This document shows, piece by piece, positions 35,235-48,100 of a DNA stretch of 64,000 nt. This DNA is from Rhynchonema sp. JSB1_4 (Eukaryota; Nematoda; Chromadorea; Monhysterida; Xyalidae), in NCBI GenBank assembly GCA_030248065.1, contig JASAMV010001056.1, forward strand, positions 1-64,000, written 5' to 3'. Within the stretch, counting starts at the first letter, position 1; each line of letters begins with the position of its first letter. Position numbers and translations under genes: made by a program. Under the pieces are notes generated by a model, which did no database searches, was not told where the DNA came from, and saw only the letters and a list, made by a program, of their open reading frames with translations.

Positions 35235-35457
35235 GCAGGCCGGTCTTAACCACTGTGCTAATTTGTTATTCTCGCAAAACATTTTCACCTGAAAATAATC
35301 CAGCAGATCAACCACGTTGGCGCAGGTCTGAAACATTATCTTTACTACATGCTTTGTGTGCGATTGCGCAACGCAACGTCACCACGACTCCGTCACTTTC
35401 CCTCTTTACGATTCAGGAAAAAAATTTGACCAATTCTTGTAAAGTCATTGTGCAACC
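35235..35457. mobile_element. TTGGTCGCACAATG MITE, truncated copy
   Basis: It shares CAAAACATTTTCACCTGAAA, TAATCCAGCAGATCAACCAC and AAAGTCATTGTGCAACCA with the 36,823 copy. The left terminus is missing, so it is a 5'-truncated copy. Confidence 0.7.
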
Positions 35458-35676
35458 ATGTATGTTGACTCTGACACACGAATGTTTTCGATCGAAATGG
35501 GTCCAAAAAAGCTGGCTAATTGAGTGCAGTTCAATAAAAATGGCACGAAGATGCGCATAGGGGACGGGAGAACTTGCTTCACCTACAGTATCTTGTGGTT
35601 GATTCACTGTTGACAAACGATTTTTCGGAAACATTGAAAACAATATTTTTTTTGATCTGGTTTTGGTTCCATTCAG

Positions 35677-35744
35677 GCTGTGAGTTCCACAACGATGTTG
35701 TGCAGATTACTCGTGAAAAAGAAGCAGACAACAGCTTGCTATGG
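35677..35744 (+). pseudogene. C-type-lectin-like exon abutting a MITE
   Basis: After an acceptor (TTGGTTCCATTCAG) the frame reads CEFHNDVVQITREKEADN, then SLLW. This resembles the C..GG-LV-I-S--E stretch of C-type lectin domains. The frame then enters the GGGTGGAATTTTCG terminus of a MITE at 35,742. Either the MITE interrupts the exon or its GG|GTGGAA supplies a new donor. No continuation on the far side was found. It could be linked to the lectin-like gene at 23,945, with the retrotransposon in an intron, or be a separate broken relative. Confidence 0.4.
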
Positions 35745-35909
35745 GTGGAATTTTCGAAACGGTGTAAAGGTCAGTTGGGCGTAAAGGTCGACAAATTCTA
35801 CGGTAAACAAACATTGCCTGTTATTAACGAAGCAGTCTAGGTACACCAGCTGCGACCGAGCTTTCCACCGACCTTAACACCAAACTGACCTTCACACCTT
35901 GAATCACCC
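35742..35909. mobile_element. GGGTG-family palindromic MITE (copy c)
   Basis: It starts TGGGTGGAATTTTCGAAACG and GTGTAAAGGTCAGTTGGGCG. The right half is more degenerate (CAAACTGACCTTCACACC). It sits against the lectin-like exon fragment. Confidence 0.8.
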
Positions 35910-36076
35910 TGACAAATTTATGACAACCCGTTAAAATTTTTGGCAACAGACACGAAAGTTTGGTCGCAAGTGACGAAACGTACATAAAGTTTTCAACAAA
36001 ATTCAGGCAAACCATCATAAAGACACGCAAATTTAAAAAAAAAATCAAAATAAAATATAATATTGCCATCAAATTT

Positions 36077-37418
36077 TCACGTCAAATTCGCTTGTTCCAT
36101 GCCAAGCACTTGCCACATGAAGTGAATGTAGTGAATGGCCAATTTCAATGTTTCAATCCTCGAGATCTGTCGCTCATACGGAAATCGAGGCAGCACCGTG
36201 CGAAGCTCGTCGAAAGCATCTGGGGGGAAGGGTGGTTTGGGTGGGCGGATTCACACAAGAGTTTGGGTGATAGACCTCGCCATTTTGACTGTGTTTGACC
36301 GCAACATGTGGAGAGATTGTTGGAATATATCTGCTTGGTAAAAAAGACGATTGAAAAAAATGATCGAAAGACATTCAGCAAAACATCGAAATTTCACAAA
36401 AACTCCCAAAATTAACAACTTTCTTCATTTTTGCGATTTTTCGGGCTCCAAGGACATTTTTTGATTGGTGTATACTCCAAAAACCATAAAGTGAGCACCA
36501 GCTGGACACCACTAATGACGTGCTGTGTCACCGAATTTTGATTATGATGATCGCAACGCACGCCAATGAGCGTTATATAGGTTACAGAAAATGAAAAAAT
36601 GCAGCCAGTGAAAAATCAGCCAGCCAACCATTTAATTTATCCATTCGTCTTCGCTCCCTCACATTGGCAGCTCTGCGTTGCACTGGTGTGATGATGCGCC
36701 GTCGGATACGCTTCTTGGTCGGCTTGTTGGTGCCGGTAGTGCCTGGTAAACATTTTATATATTATTGCACTTCGTTTTTTGAAACAATAGAAAATCGGGC
36801 GCTCCACCGCGGTACTTATGTATTAATCGCACAATGACCATATAAGAATTCATCAAATCAATGCTGATTTTCACGTTCAGTCACTCTTAACCATACTGTG
36901 CTATTTGTGATTCTCACGAAACATTTTCATCTGAGAATAATCCAGCAGAGCACCCACGTTGCTGCGGGTCTGAAACATTTTGGTGACTGCATGGTTTGTG
37001 TGTGATCGCGCACCGCAACGCCACCACCCCGTCACTTTCCCGCTTCACGATTCAGGAAAAAATTTGACTAATTCTTATAAAGTCGTTGTGCGACCAATAT
37101 TTATCACGGCTACCGGCGAATGCGGAACAACCCATGATGGCCCCACCGAAATAAAATCATCATACATAAAATCACGGTACCTGATTTGACGCCGGCTGTC
37201 CTCTTGCGCTGTGGTCGCGGTCTGAGCGTCTTGGCCGATGTTTCATTCAACATGCCACCTTTCCCCTCCGGTGTGGTGAACTGTAGCGGCATTGAATAAT
37301 TGTCGGTTGTCAAGTGAGACGCAAAGGGATCTTCATGTGACGTTGGCAGATGAGTTTGGTGGATTGGGTTTTCGAGTTGGTAATATTCGTACGAAGCCAT
37401 CTCGTACGCGAGTGACAT
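36077..37418 (-). CDS. bHLH transcription factor, Fer3/PTF1A group (three exons)
   Basis: The exons in coding order are 37418-37181, 36742-36629 and 36219-36077, giving 164 residues with all junction phases closing. The basic region is QRRAANVRERRRMDKLN (about residues 101-117), with the E-box-contacting Glu and Arg of the NxRERxR motif. Helix 1 starts DAFDELRTVLPRFPYE, followed by the loop and helix 2 ISRIETLKLAIHYIHFM. The ISRIETL-LAI-YI-FM pattern is characteristic of the Fer3 (FERD3L/Nato3) and PTF1A-type group of atonal-superfamily proteins, which act as DNA-binding partners of E proteins in neural and mesodermal fate choice. The N-terminal 80 residues are low-complexity and carry no motif. 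The protein ends soon after helix 2, as in Fer3 proteins. Which of the two subgroups it belongs to is not settled. Confidence 0.9.
36823..37097. mobile_element. TTGGTCGCACAATG MITE, copy in bHLH intron 1
   Basis: It begins TTAATCGCACAATGACCATA and ends AAAGTCGTTGTGCGACCAA, with TA on both sides. It lies within the first intron of the bHLH gene (36743-37180) and fills most of it. Confidence 0.85.
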
Positions 37419-38903
37419 GATCTTGTGCGGATCAAGTTTTTCTCTGAAAACTTTGGTTGGTAAAAAAAGATTGTCTGCATTTTAGCGCAAGAATACCGTG
37501 TGCACATGCAGGTTGTGACAGTCAAAAATCAACCGAATCACTGTGTAGAACGGGTACACCACAAGTTGAAAAATGATGACACAATTTTAAGCCAACAGGC
37601 GAGTGTCAACGTACGGCTTTATTTCCGTTGTTTTATTTTTATACGGTATCTATGCCAAGCCAACACACAAACAACTCCAATTTGCTTTGTGCATGTCCGC
37701 ATGTGCACTACTTCTTACAGTATGCACCACTCTGACTAACATATCAGCACGCGTCTCTGGGTATTTTGTGCATGTATGTACATTTTTATGACCCCGTACG
37801 AATAGAGCTCTGAGTGTAATTCCGATTCCGTTTATTAGCCGTGTGATTGTGTGAAGCTGGTTTTTATTGAGCCCCCGCCTTTCATTCAGCAGTGTGGATT
37901 TTAGTCACTGGGCTGTATTTTCAAGAATGTTGTGAAAATGTGATTATGTAGTGCTGTATATGTATGGAAACCGTGGTAAAGGAAATAGCAATTTTGAATA
38001 TGTACAGTATGCCTGATTAAATGTTGTTTTTGAAAATCACAAGAATTATCTGATAGCAAACAAACGAACACTTTAACATGCAAAACCACAACAGCTTCGA
38101 AAATACCAGGCTCAAGCAGCCCACAGTCCACTTATGCAAAGTAGCGAGCCAGGGCGGTGCACTCCCTTGACAGGATTTACCGCATAATTTTATTGCGTGA
38201 CAATCATGTTCTAGGTCTGAGCAGCTTCGGATCTGTACCTTTGTGGTGCAATCAATGCCTATGTTTGTCAGTATCGGTAGCTTTGACTTGTGGTTATGAC
38301 TTTATTGCCATGCTTTGTGTTCCTATGTTTATTTTTGCGGTATGAAACACAAAAGGCGGTGTCAATTAGCTTTTGTACATGCCTACAGTATCGCTTTCTG
38401 TCCCATGCGTTTTGTATAATCCCCTTTTATCCGAGTATCAACCAAAATGTCTAATATCAACCACTATAACAAAAAGCATAGAAATCCAGAACAAAGTTGA
38501 GCACAATCAAACACTAAATGGACAACGAACAATGAAATAAATACACATACAGTAATTATAACAATTTTGTGGAATCAAACGATGACTAAATAGAATAGAA
38601 CTATAATTTTGTTCACACGCTCGTATCATTTGAAATAATTCTGAGACCAATATGTATTTTACACTGGATGCCTGCAGAACAACGAAACCACAAATCAGGA
38701 AACATATGGGCACAAAATATTATCAGACAACGATCGAAAAATGACAAGAATGCTTTGTATTTGGACCATGTAGACAGACGAAAAGAACAAAGTCCTGAAA
38801 TCAGCCAAGATTTTTCAGACACAAAGAATGAAAGGCAAGCAGAAATGATTTGTCGGTCATTTTCCCAACATGGGATATTTCATGAAGTATTATAGGCAAA
38901 CCA

Positions 38904-39070
38904 CGCCAACACGAGCCCGATTTCGCAGCTGGCAGAATAGTGAAACATTCATACGTGGTTGCTGATTTGGGAAATGTTACACGTTGAAGAATACAAAGTG
39001 GAGCATGATGATTTTCTCTTTCTATTCGTTTTGAACACACACCACCTTCGACATCGGGCTCGTGTTGGTG
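38904..39070. mobile_element. CGCCAACACGAGCC MITE, copy 1
   Basis: The inverted ends CGCCAACACGAGCCCGATTT and CGACATCGGGCTCGTGTTGG share the family of the copy at 57,960. Interior words GTGGTTGCTGATTTGGGAAA and TTTCTATTCGTTTTG are also shared. Confidence 0.8.
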
Positions 39071-39139
39071 TAGTTTGCGTTTACCTTTTCAACTGTATCG
39101 TCAGCTCAGAAACAAAAAGCTGGCAACCTTCACCAAATG

Positions 39140-39145
39140 TTTAAT
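39140..39145 (-). promoter_or_regulatory. Candidate poly(A) signal of TAPT1
   Basis: ATTAAA on the minus strand, about 55 bases after the TAPT1 stop codon. It is the commonest natural variant of AATAAA. The position fits a short 3' UTR. Confidence 0.4.
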
Positions 39146-39198
39146 GCTTCCCTTGCGACATCAAACGAATATTCGATCGAATGGACAAAAGGACCAAA

Positions 39199-42100
39199 TC
39201 ATGGTTCAATTCTGTCCTGCAACGTGTACCGATTCACAGCCTGCAACGATTCGCATTCGCTTTGCATTTTGACGCGTTTGCGCGGACTCTGTCTTCCGGC
39301 CTCGTCAGCGGTCAACGCCGCCTTCTGTTCCTCCGCGCCCGCGCTCGCGCCTCCGCCGTCATTCAACGGACCGGTTGCCTCCTGCACCGGCTCCATATCG
39401 ATGTCCGGTTCGTCCAACAGCGGCTTCGTCACATCCACCGACGACATTCCCGTGCCTGAATTAGCAAGGCGACATCTTGCGTTATTTAATGTTGAAAATT
39501 CGCTTTCAGTTGAGTTATTGTCTTTTTTAGTTGTTTTTTTTCCAGAAAACTTGCAGTGGAAACAGTGTATAATATCGAAACTGCCGACAACAAATGTTAC
39601 GAGCAAAACATTTCCGCACCCTTCTCTAGCTGGCTTGTTCAACGTCCACTACAGGCTGCGCATAAAAATACAACATTCCGCATCACCAGTCATCGCCCCC
39701 ACCCTCACTCTGAACCTCTGCGGTAACAGAAGCGTTAAAAAACTCATGAAACATCAACGGCAAAACCCACTAATTTTCGCCAACGATCGCTGATGTTGTA
39801 CGATCGCGCTGGCCGCCGACGTGTTGAACACATCCGGGGTGGTCACGGTGGACTCGAATGGAGTGCCGCCTTGCAAAATCAGGGAACAATGCATGGACTC
39901 GACCAAGACAGAGAAGTTGAAATAAAAAGAAAAATTAAGAGAAAATGAAAATTACAAACTTGGTCGTTCGCGCTCTTCGGCCGCGACCGATTCCAGTTCG
40001 GACGAGTCATCCATGAGCGCGGTGGATTTGGCGGCGAAACTGCGACTGCGCGCCATACGACCGGCTGAATATGTCGGATAATATGATCACTTTCTGTTCA
40101 TTTATTTCTTTGATTGAAAGTTTTCGCTTCGGAGACAACTGACAACAACACTCGTGCCACATGTTCTAAGGTCACAACCATCTGCAACACCATCCAGCCA
40201 GGCCATCTGCACAACTGACAAAATAAGAGCTCGTGAACGTGAGCCTGTATGATTGAGCTATTCAATACCCGCTTGTGTTGCAGAAGGTCTTACGACATTC
40301 CGACTGGCGTGTGATACCGAAGTCAGGGTTTTTTTTCAAAATGGGCCAGTGGCCCATTGGTGGCTCATTTGGCAAAATTTTGTGGCTCATTCAAAATTTT
40401 CAGTCACCCCAATCAACCACCACTGGTGGCAAAAAACCATGACCTGACAAATATTACCAAACGGTCTTGCGAATAACGTTACCGCTGGTTAAAATTAGTG
40501 TCCTGCGTAAAATACTTTCATTTGCTGTTGTGACAGCTAGCCGGCAGTGTTGCGTTGTACGGTTGCAGCACGCGCGCGTACCGCAGCCTGTACATATACA
40601 TATGGGTCCCAAAAACACCGTCTACTCGCCACCGGGCAGGTCATTATGACCGTCATACCTAATGTTACCGATGTTGGATTTCATTTATTTGCGGTGCAAT
40701 AGAATAGATGGCGATTCTGAGTGCCCACAACCGATCGGGGCACCCGTTGCCTGATGTTTCAAGGCCGTTTGGTTACTTCCATTTCTTAACACACAACGCG
40801 TACACGACTTGGACACATCAGGAAACTGGCGCACAGATTGTATTGTGCCGCCTGATTTGATTGCAGCATAAATGGACACAATCCAACCTTTATAAAATCC
40901 GCTGTGACCTGGAACGCGGCGAGTAGGATGGTATTTTTCAGTCACCGTGCACAAGTTATCCGAAACAACTTTTCGCTCATCAGCGCGCAAACATGGGCAC
41001 CAACAAACAACAAGAAATCAACGCACCCATGGTGGCGCCGATTGTGTCGGGTGTGTGCGCGTGTGAAGCCACGGCTGTCGGCAGCAGGTCGGTTTGTTCC
41101 AATTGACTCAGAACGTCGGTCAAAGTGAACCCGCCTCGTGCGTCGTTCACGTGCTGACCGATCACATCTGCAATGTTCGATTCGTGGAATCGGGTATTTT
41201 GTCGGAATTCAATATTCGGTATTCAATATATTTGAATGGGTTGCGAATGTGTTTTTTCTGTATTTCAGTCGGGCTGGCAACATCAACGCTGAAACAATAA
41301 ACAATCCGCCGGCTCTGTCCAAATAGAAATGTATCGCCAGAATTATGGAGCACGGATCAAACTAGTAGCACAAATAGCAAAAAAACTGAAGTCTGATATG
41401 AAAATGTTTCGCGGTTTCTATCAAACAGTTCCACACATCTTCACGTCACTCTCATCTTCTTCCCTATAAACCAAAACAGAAAAACCCCAAAACAGAATGT
41501 AATCAACTCACCTGAGAACTCAATCAGACTCAGCCGCGGACTAGCGGGCACGCTCTTGCTCTGTTTCTGTTGATTTCTGAGTCTGGCCAACAGTTTGGCG
41601 TGCTGTTGCATCGCTTCGTACGTCTCTACATATCGACACGCTCGACCAAGCAGAACGATGCTGTTGAGCACTTTCACCAGCATCAGCAGTATGTACAGCA
41701 CACCTACAATCAGAATCAGTGCTCTGCACTTTTTGAGCGACAGAAATATTGAATAAACTTCGTAGGTTCATGCGAAATTGGATTTGAAACGGTCGCATGC
41801 ATATATTCCTCCAGCAAAACATTTTAGCTGATTGGTTTTTGCGACAGTGCATTCTGATGAAATGGGAGGGCAGGCCGAACCTTCGCATGTGGTGTGAGAT
41901 GTGATACTCATAAAAAAGTAAATTAAAGAGAGACGATCAAATTTCAATGGTAAAATTAAGCTTTTTTTACGAAAGTCAGTGACAAAACAGTCACTCAACC
42001 ACCCACCAAGCATAATAAAATCAGTCTTGTTCCAGTTTTTCACTGTTTGCAGAAATATCTGAACGACCAACACGCTAAGCGGCAGGGGCACGAAACCCAT

Positions 42101-45100
42101 ACGTCGAGACACCTGAAACCACATAGAAAAATTGCTGAGCATGACTTGAATAATTTTATATTTGGAAAAGCTATTTAACTTTTTTGAAACATCACCTGAT
42201 CGGAATGATCTGAGAAGGCGTCCGTCCGTCTGCTTTTTACAACATCATACGCCAATGTCGTGGTGAAATCTGATTAAAATACAGAAAATATGATTTTTCA
42301 AGACAAGAATGTACAAAGCATGTGTGAAAACCCAACAAACCTCTGTAGACTTCAAACGGAATTTCGTTGAATTTAGTAATGAACGCATGCTTGACCCAAT
42401 CGACCATGAATTCGCCGGCAATAACCATCGCCAGATCCGGCGCCATCTCGAGAAAATGTTCGTCTGCATTGAAATTATGTTTTTTTTAAATTTCTATGAA
42501 TAAAATTCACTTCAGAAAAAAATCGAAACTCACGCGCCCAGTTGACGGCTGTCATATTGCGAATCACAACGAACGCCAGCAAGATCACGTAGTGGAACCG
42601 TTCGCGCACATCGCTGTAAAAATTATCACGTTCGAAAAATGATAAAAAACGAGAAATACAGGAATAACAAAAGAATAAATGATGGAAACAGCGAACCTGC
42701 ACGCCATTTGGAAGAGATTCGGTTTGGCAAATTTCTTGAACACGCTGCCTTTCAGCTCGACGAAATTGTTCGACAACATTATCGTTAGCAATGCTTTGTT
42801 GTGAGAATTGAACGCCACATTCAGAGTTGTTGCCTGCAGCTGGGTTCATTTGCTTCATATGCTCAACAACTCAGGAGAGCTGTGGTTGCATCACAGGCTC
42901 ATATGTTTGAGTTGCGCAATGTTGTTTCTTCGGCTGCGGGCGAAAGAGTCATGTTTGTTTGTTTGCTTTTGGCACGCGCTCCACAATTTCAATAACCAAT
43001 ACAATTCATCGAAACATTTCTCTGCGCGCATCTGTTTCGTGTCTTGTTTTCCTGTTCTTGCAAGTTTCAAAACGATCTTTCCCAATCCAAAACACCACAC
43101 ACGATTTACCTGACACAATATCAGCAGTGTGTGCAGACACACGTAGCAGATTGCGCCGAACAAATGCGGGATTGTGCCCAGATAGGGCAGATAGCGGCGG
43201 TTGGATTTGGGCTCGGTTGCTGTCCAGTATAGGGCATCGAGGATATCCTGAAATTGAAGGCGTTCATGGATCCATAATATTACTTCCTTTACGCAACGAT
43301 TATGGGAAGCGCTGTTCCCGAACTTATGGAATGACAAAGTTTTGAATTGATCTGCCAATGTATGTCGAAGCGTTGGGACAACCACAAAAAGATGAAAAAA
43401 AAAATGTTTAGTTCCTGACAAACCTGTCCAAAACTGGAGAACAGCTTATCAGCCACTTCCAACATGTTGTAGAAAATGTAGAGTTTGATGATCGCCTGAC
43501 CACGCACCAAGTGGTACATCACTGAGGTGTCGACAAACTAAATAGAATAATGCTGTTCGGTGGTGCGCTTTACTAATGTTGTGCATATCATTGTGGCCAT
43601 GCATAAAAATGATCCGATAATCCCTTAATTTGCGGTGCGGTTACTGGAGTAAATCTCCATGCTTTTCCGTAACGGAAAATAAACCAAATCATCAGTTGCA
43701 AAATAGAATTGCAAGAACGCCACACGAACATCCAACCTGCAACAGAGCAATAGTGACGACCAACATAATCACTTTAAGTATGTCACAGCGTTGTGATGGT
43801 GGTAGCGATGCACCCAAACATGGTATGAGCACGATACGCCACAGCGCCAGTAGGAATCGAAGTGGAAGCAGCGTGAAGAAGTATAGGAATGCATCAACGC
43901 ACTGGAAATGGATGAATTTTTTGGAGACCCAACAAGATTTTACCTTCTTTCGTTGTGGTTATTTAGGTAATAATGTTACAGCCGTGAGTTTTGCCAGTTT
44001 CGGGATGTTCTCAGACGGGCGAGGTGCCAGGCCTCGTCGGTGCGAACACCTCCGGCCAACTGACCTCCAACAAGGACCCAGTTTAAATGTTGCTTCTTGG
44101 TTGGTGGATTCTTGTGACAATGTCGTGGTGCACCGCTGGCGGGTGCAAATAAGATCAAACTCTGACGGGCAAAACGCAAAATTGTCACTCAGAACCTGCA
44201 CTGCCGGATTTTATCGCAGGGTAAACCGATGACCGATGACAAAAATTGAGCCACGCTGTTTACTTTCTCAGTATCAGAGTGCTATTTCTCATTTTCTTGT
44301 ATCTTATTAAAAAAGCAATATTTCGGTTTCAAGCAAAAGATGAGCTAACCTGTAAAAATCCATAAAACAGAAACTCCTCCAATTGGCGCGGTATTTGTAT
44401 GAATGCATAGACTTTGCGTCGTTTCTCCGCGTATCTCACTGGATCATTCTGCAGTGCATAGCCGTGCGTCAACTCTGACCACAGAAATGAGAACAGACCC
44501 GTGAATTGCGGTAGGGGTTGGACATCATCTGAAATGGGCAAGATTCCCCCCACAAGTAAATTCGATGCCAATCACAGTCATTTTGCACAAAAAATTTTCA
44601 GCTTTTGACCACAAAACCTGATATATATTCAATACCGCAGAAAAATTAGCAACGATCCTTGGCGTTAAATTGCGGCCATCAGTATTGCTCTGCTATATCA
44701 CATAATTTCACGCGAAGCAAACATACCACAAAACTGCCAAGGTTTCGCATAACAACGTTCAAAATTTAGAAATTCCCAAAAAATAATCAATCACCAACAA
44801 AAGGCAAACCAATCCAGCCAAACGCGACTAACCCAGAACACTGCCGGCCGGCCTGCCGGATGTCTGCCGTGTTTTGGACGGACTGCCCCTCGGTGTTGGT
44901 TTGAATGACGATGAGGTGCTGGCACTGGTCGTTACTGGCTGTCGTTGGATCGACGATGGTGATTGGCCTGCACCAGCAGCAGTACCGGGCGGACATGGGT
45001 CGCTCGGCGGGTCTGCAATGTATTTTTATACGACATCGGTAACACACTTTTCACGTTGCCCTTCTCAACGTAATTTTTAACACCCACGCTCAGAAAAATC

Positions 45101-48100
45101 AGGTTTTTAACCCCCGGTTGAGATTTCCAAATCGCCATTTGGCTGGGCCAAGATGTCGTGCTGATGATCTCGCCAGTCGCCCATTTTGGTCAAGGAGCAT
45201 TGATGATCACCAAAATTATTTATCTAACTGTTGTTCAAACACTCTTTCCTGGTTCAAAAAGACGAAAAAATGTATTGGCACAGCGCGCCACAAGGAAAAT
45301 GGATTTTCAGCCCAATAATATGAAAGTAACTTGCTCATTTTTTTGTCGCTTTCACACCACTTTTGTCGAACCAAGTTCGACCCGATCCACATAAACCGAA
45401 TTCCAAATATCGAAATGTAAATGGACACAAGGATTTTGCATTTTTTTACTTTTTTGGACCGTTTTTACAAAATTGGGTCTGGCTGGGCCGCGAATTTTGA
45501 CTTTCAAATTGAGCCGGCCAGGGCCGATGTCACCTACCGTCCCACACGGTAACAACAACTACCCAGTTTAAACTGGCGTAAAGTACTCTTCTTTACTTTT
45601 CGTTGACAAAACACGGTTTTTCCAAATTTTGGGGAAATTATAGGGGGGATACTGTACCATAGTACTTTCGCGAGAATTCAATTTGTATAGGTCAAAAATG
45701 TGCATAAATTGCGCGGTGCGCGCAAATTTTTGCACTTTTGGACGATTTTGAACCGATTTTTAACCATTTTGGACCAAAAAATGGGTACTTTTGGGGTGAA
45801 ATTTTGGAAAAATTGGAGGAGATATCATACCAGAGAGGGGGAGATACTGTACCTCAGCGCGAGGGGGGGCACACACCAAGGGGGGGAAGACACCAGTGCC
45901 ACCACAAAGAGAAACAAACACCAGCAAAAAAAGGGGGGAACCGGGCCACCAACCCAGCCAGGAGTCCCGTCGGCCGGGGCGCCGTGACCCTGGGGGGGGG
46001 GGGGGGACCAAAAACAAGAAAAAAACTTGACAAAAAAAAAACCGCTTCCCCCTCTGAAAAAAATTCCCCCCCAAAAACGCCTCGCGATGCCCCATGGACC
46101 CAAAACAAAATGCTCATTTTAGGCCTAAAAATGCCTATGTTAGGGAAAAATTGAGGCGGTTAGTGTACCTGGCGCGGCGGTTAGTGCACTACCCCCTCCC
46201 CCGGGCCCCCCAACTACACTGGTACCCAGAATTTGGGGGGAAATCCGGTTTGGGGAGGGGGTGGGGGAGAAATTTTAGGGGGAGATACTGTCAGGGTAGT
46301 ACTTGGGGGCATGGTGGTGGCAGGGGGGTTACCCCCTCTCAGTACTTACCCCGGGATCAGTGAATTAATAGAGCCCCCCCCCCGGAATAGAGCCCCCCAA
46401 AGTAACATCCCCTATACAGTAGTGTATTAACGCTTGATAGTGGTGCACAGGTACATTTATGCACGTTTGTTGTTCGTTGAGAGCACATAATACGCCTCTT
46501 ATTGACGAATAGACACGAATAAATGCGCTTACAAGCGAAAAAACATGCTTTCAAACCCCTTTTTAGGGTTTTTGGGGGTATTTCTTGGAACACTTTTTTC
46601 AGGTTCGGGTCAGTGAATTAATAGAGGCCCAGTGGTGTCGTTGGGGGGGGGGGGTTACCCCCCCTGGTATGGGGTATGGGAAATCGGCCGGGGGTATGGG
46701 GTATGGGAAATTTTTCACTTTTGGAACAAGCACCCCTTAGAAATGACTTTTTGACCCCGAGAAGTACCAAAATTGGCCATTTTTCGTCCAAAAATGTCAA
46801 AAATCGCTTACTACCGCAAGAAAACTCTGGTTTAAGCACTTTTTAGACCAATTTTGACACTTTTAGAAGATTTTTGGGGTCATTTTTTTCAAAACCCCCA
46901 CCCTCGGGCCTCGGGTATGGGAAATTTTTGAGTTTTTGGAAACCCCCCCCTGGTATGGGAAATTTTTGATTTTTGGGGGTATGTATGGGAAATTTCCCGA
47001 AAATTGGGCTGGGTATGGGAAAATTTCAATTTCTCAACGACACCACTGTAGAGGCCCCCCGGGAATAGAGCCCCCCGTAATAGAGCCCCCCAAAATGGGG
47101 TCAGTGAGTTAATAGAGCCCCCTTCTATTTAGGTTTTTACGGTATTTGGACCAAAAAAGGGTACTTTTAGGGTGAAATTTTGGAAAATTGGGGGAGATAC
47201 CGTACCAAAGAGGCGGAGATACCGTACCTCAGCGTATACTGTCATAAAGAACCGTTTTTTATTTTTCGTGGAAAAAAACGGTTTTTTTTCCGAAAAAAAA
47301 ACCGTTTTTTTCCAAATACTTTTCCAGTACTTAAGAACGTAATTTCGAAAAATGTAACAATTTCAGTGCAAAATTTGTTCCAAGTGACGAGAGTGCTCTT
47401 GAAGAGTGTTGAAGTCAGTCGAAAACACTTGGTTTACACGCTTTTTGGCCCATTTTGGGCCGGTTAATTTTCGTGTTCGAGCCAATTTTTCACTGAAATT
47501 GAAAAACTCATCAGTTTTGCATTACAATTTTTTGGCAAAATTGGAATAAAGTACCGATATTTTTCCGATCAAAAACCGAAAAGGTACCCACGGAAAAATA
47601 AATGGAAAAGTATTCGGGTCTCGGAAAAAAAACGGTTTTTTTTCGGTTTTTTTTCGGAAAAAAACCGGTTTTTTTTCCGCCTGCCAGTATACCTCAGCGC
47701 GGGGGGGGGGGCCACATACCGTAAAAACCTAAATACATCCCCCCGGAATAGAGTCCCCCCCGTAATACAGCCCCCCACCCAAAAAGGGGTCAGTGAATTA
47801 ATAGAGCCCCCTGAGTAACATCCCCTGTACAGTAGTGTATAAAGGCTTGATAGTGGTGCACAGGTATATTTATGCACGTTTGTTGTTCGTTCAGAGCACA
47901 GCACATAATATGCCTCTAATTGACGAATGAATACACACGAATAAATGCGATTACAAGCGAAAAAACATCATTTCAAACCCATTTTTAGGGGTTTTTGGGG
48001 GGTATTTCTGGGAACAATTTTTCAGGTTCGGGTCAGTGAATTAATAGAGGTCCCCCGGAATAGAGCCCCCCAAAATGGGGTCAGTGAATTAATAGAGCCC

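Larger units (their letters stand above)
34419..36076. other. Stretch with a MITE remnant and a lectin-like exon
   Basis: Apart from the lectin-like exon fragment (35,677), the truncated MITE (35,235) and the GGGTG copy (35,742), which have their own entries, no feature is supported. Open frames near 34,700-34,900 and 35,000-35,215 are uncharacterised. Confidence 0.5.
37419..39198. other. Intergenic stretch between the bHLH gene and TAPT1
   Basis: Unique-looking sequence with no exon recognised, apart from the MITE at 38,904-39,070. A variant poly(A) hexamer ATTAAA lies on the minus strand at about 39,140, roughly 55 bases after the TAPT1 stop codon. Confidence 0.5.

Noticed and set aside
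43630..44232. 200-codon plus-strand frame
   Set aside because: It overlaps a TAPT1 exon (43,737-43,901) on the other strand and intron sequence, and shows no family resemblance.
45738..46154. Basic frames in both strands near 46 kb
   Set aside because: They come from homopolymer-rich intron sequence with no coding character.
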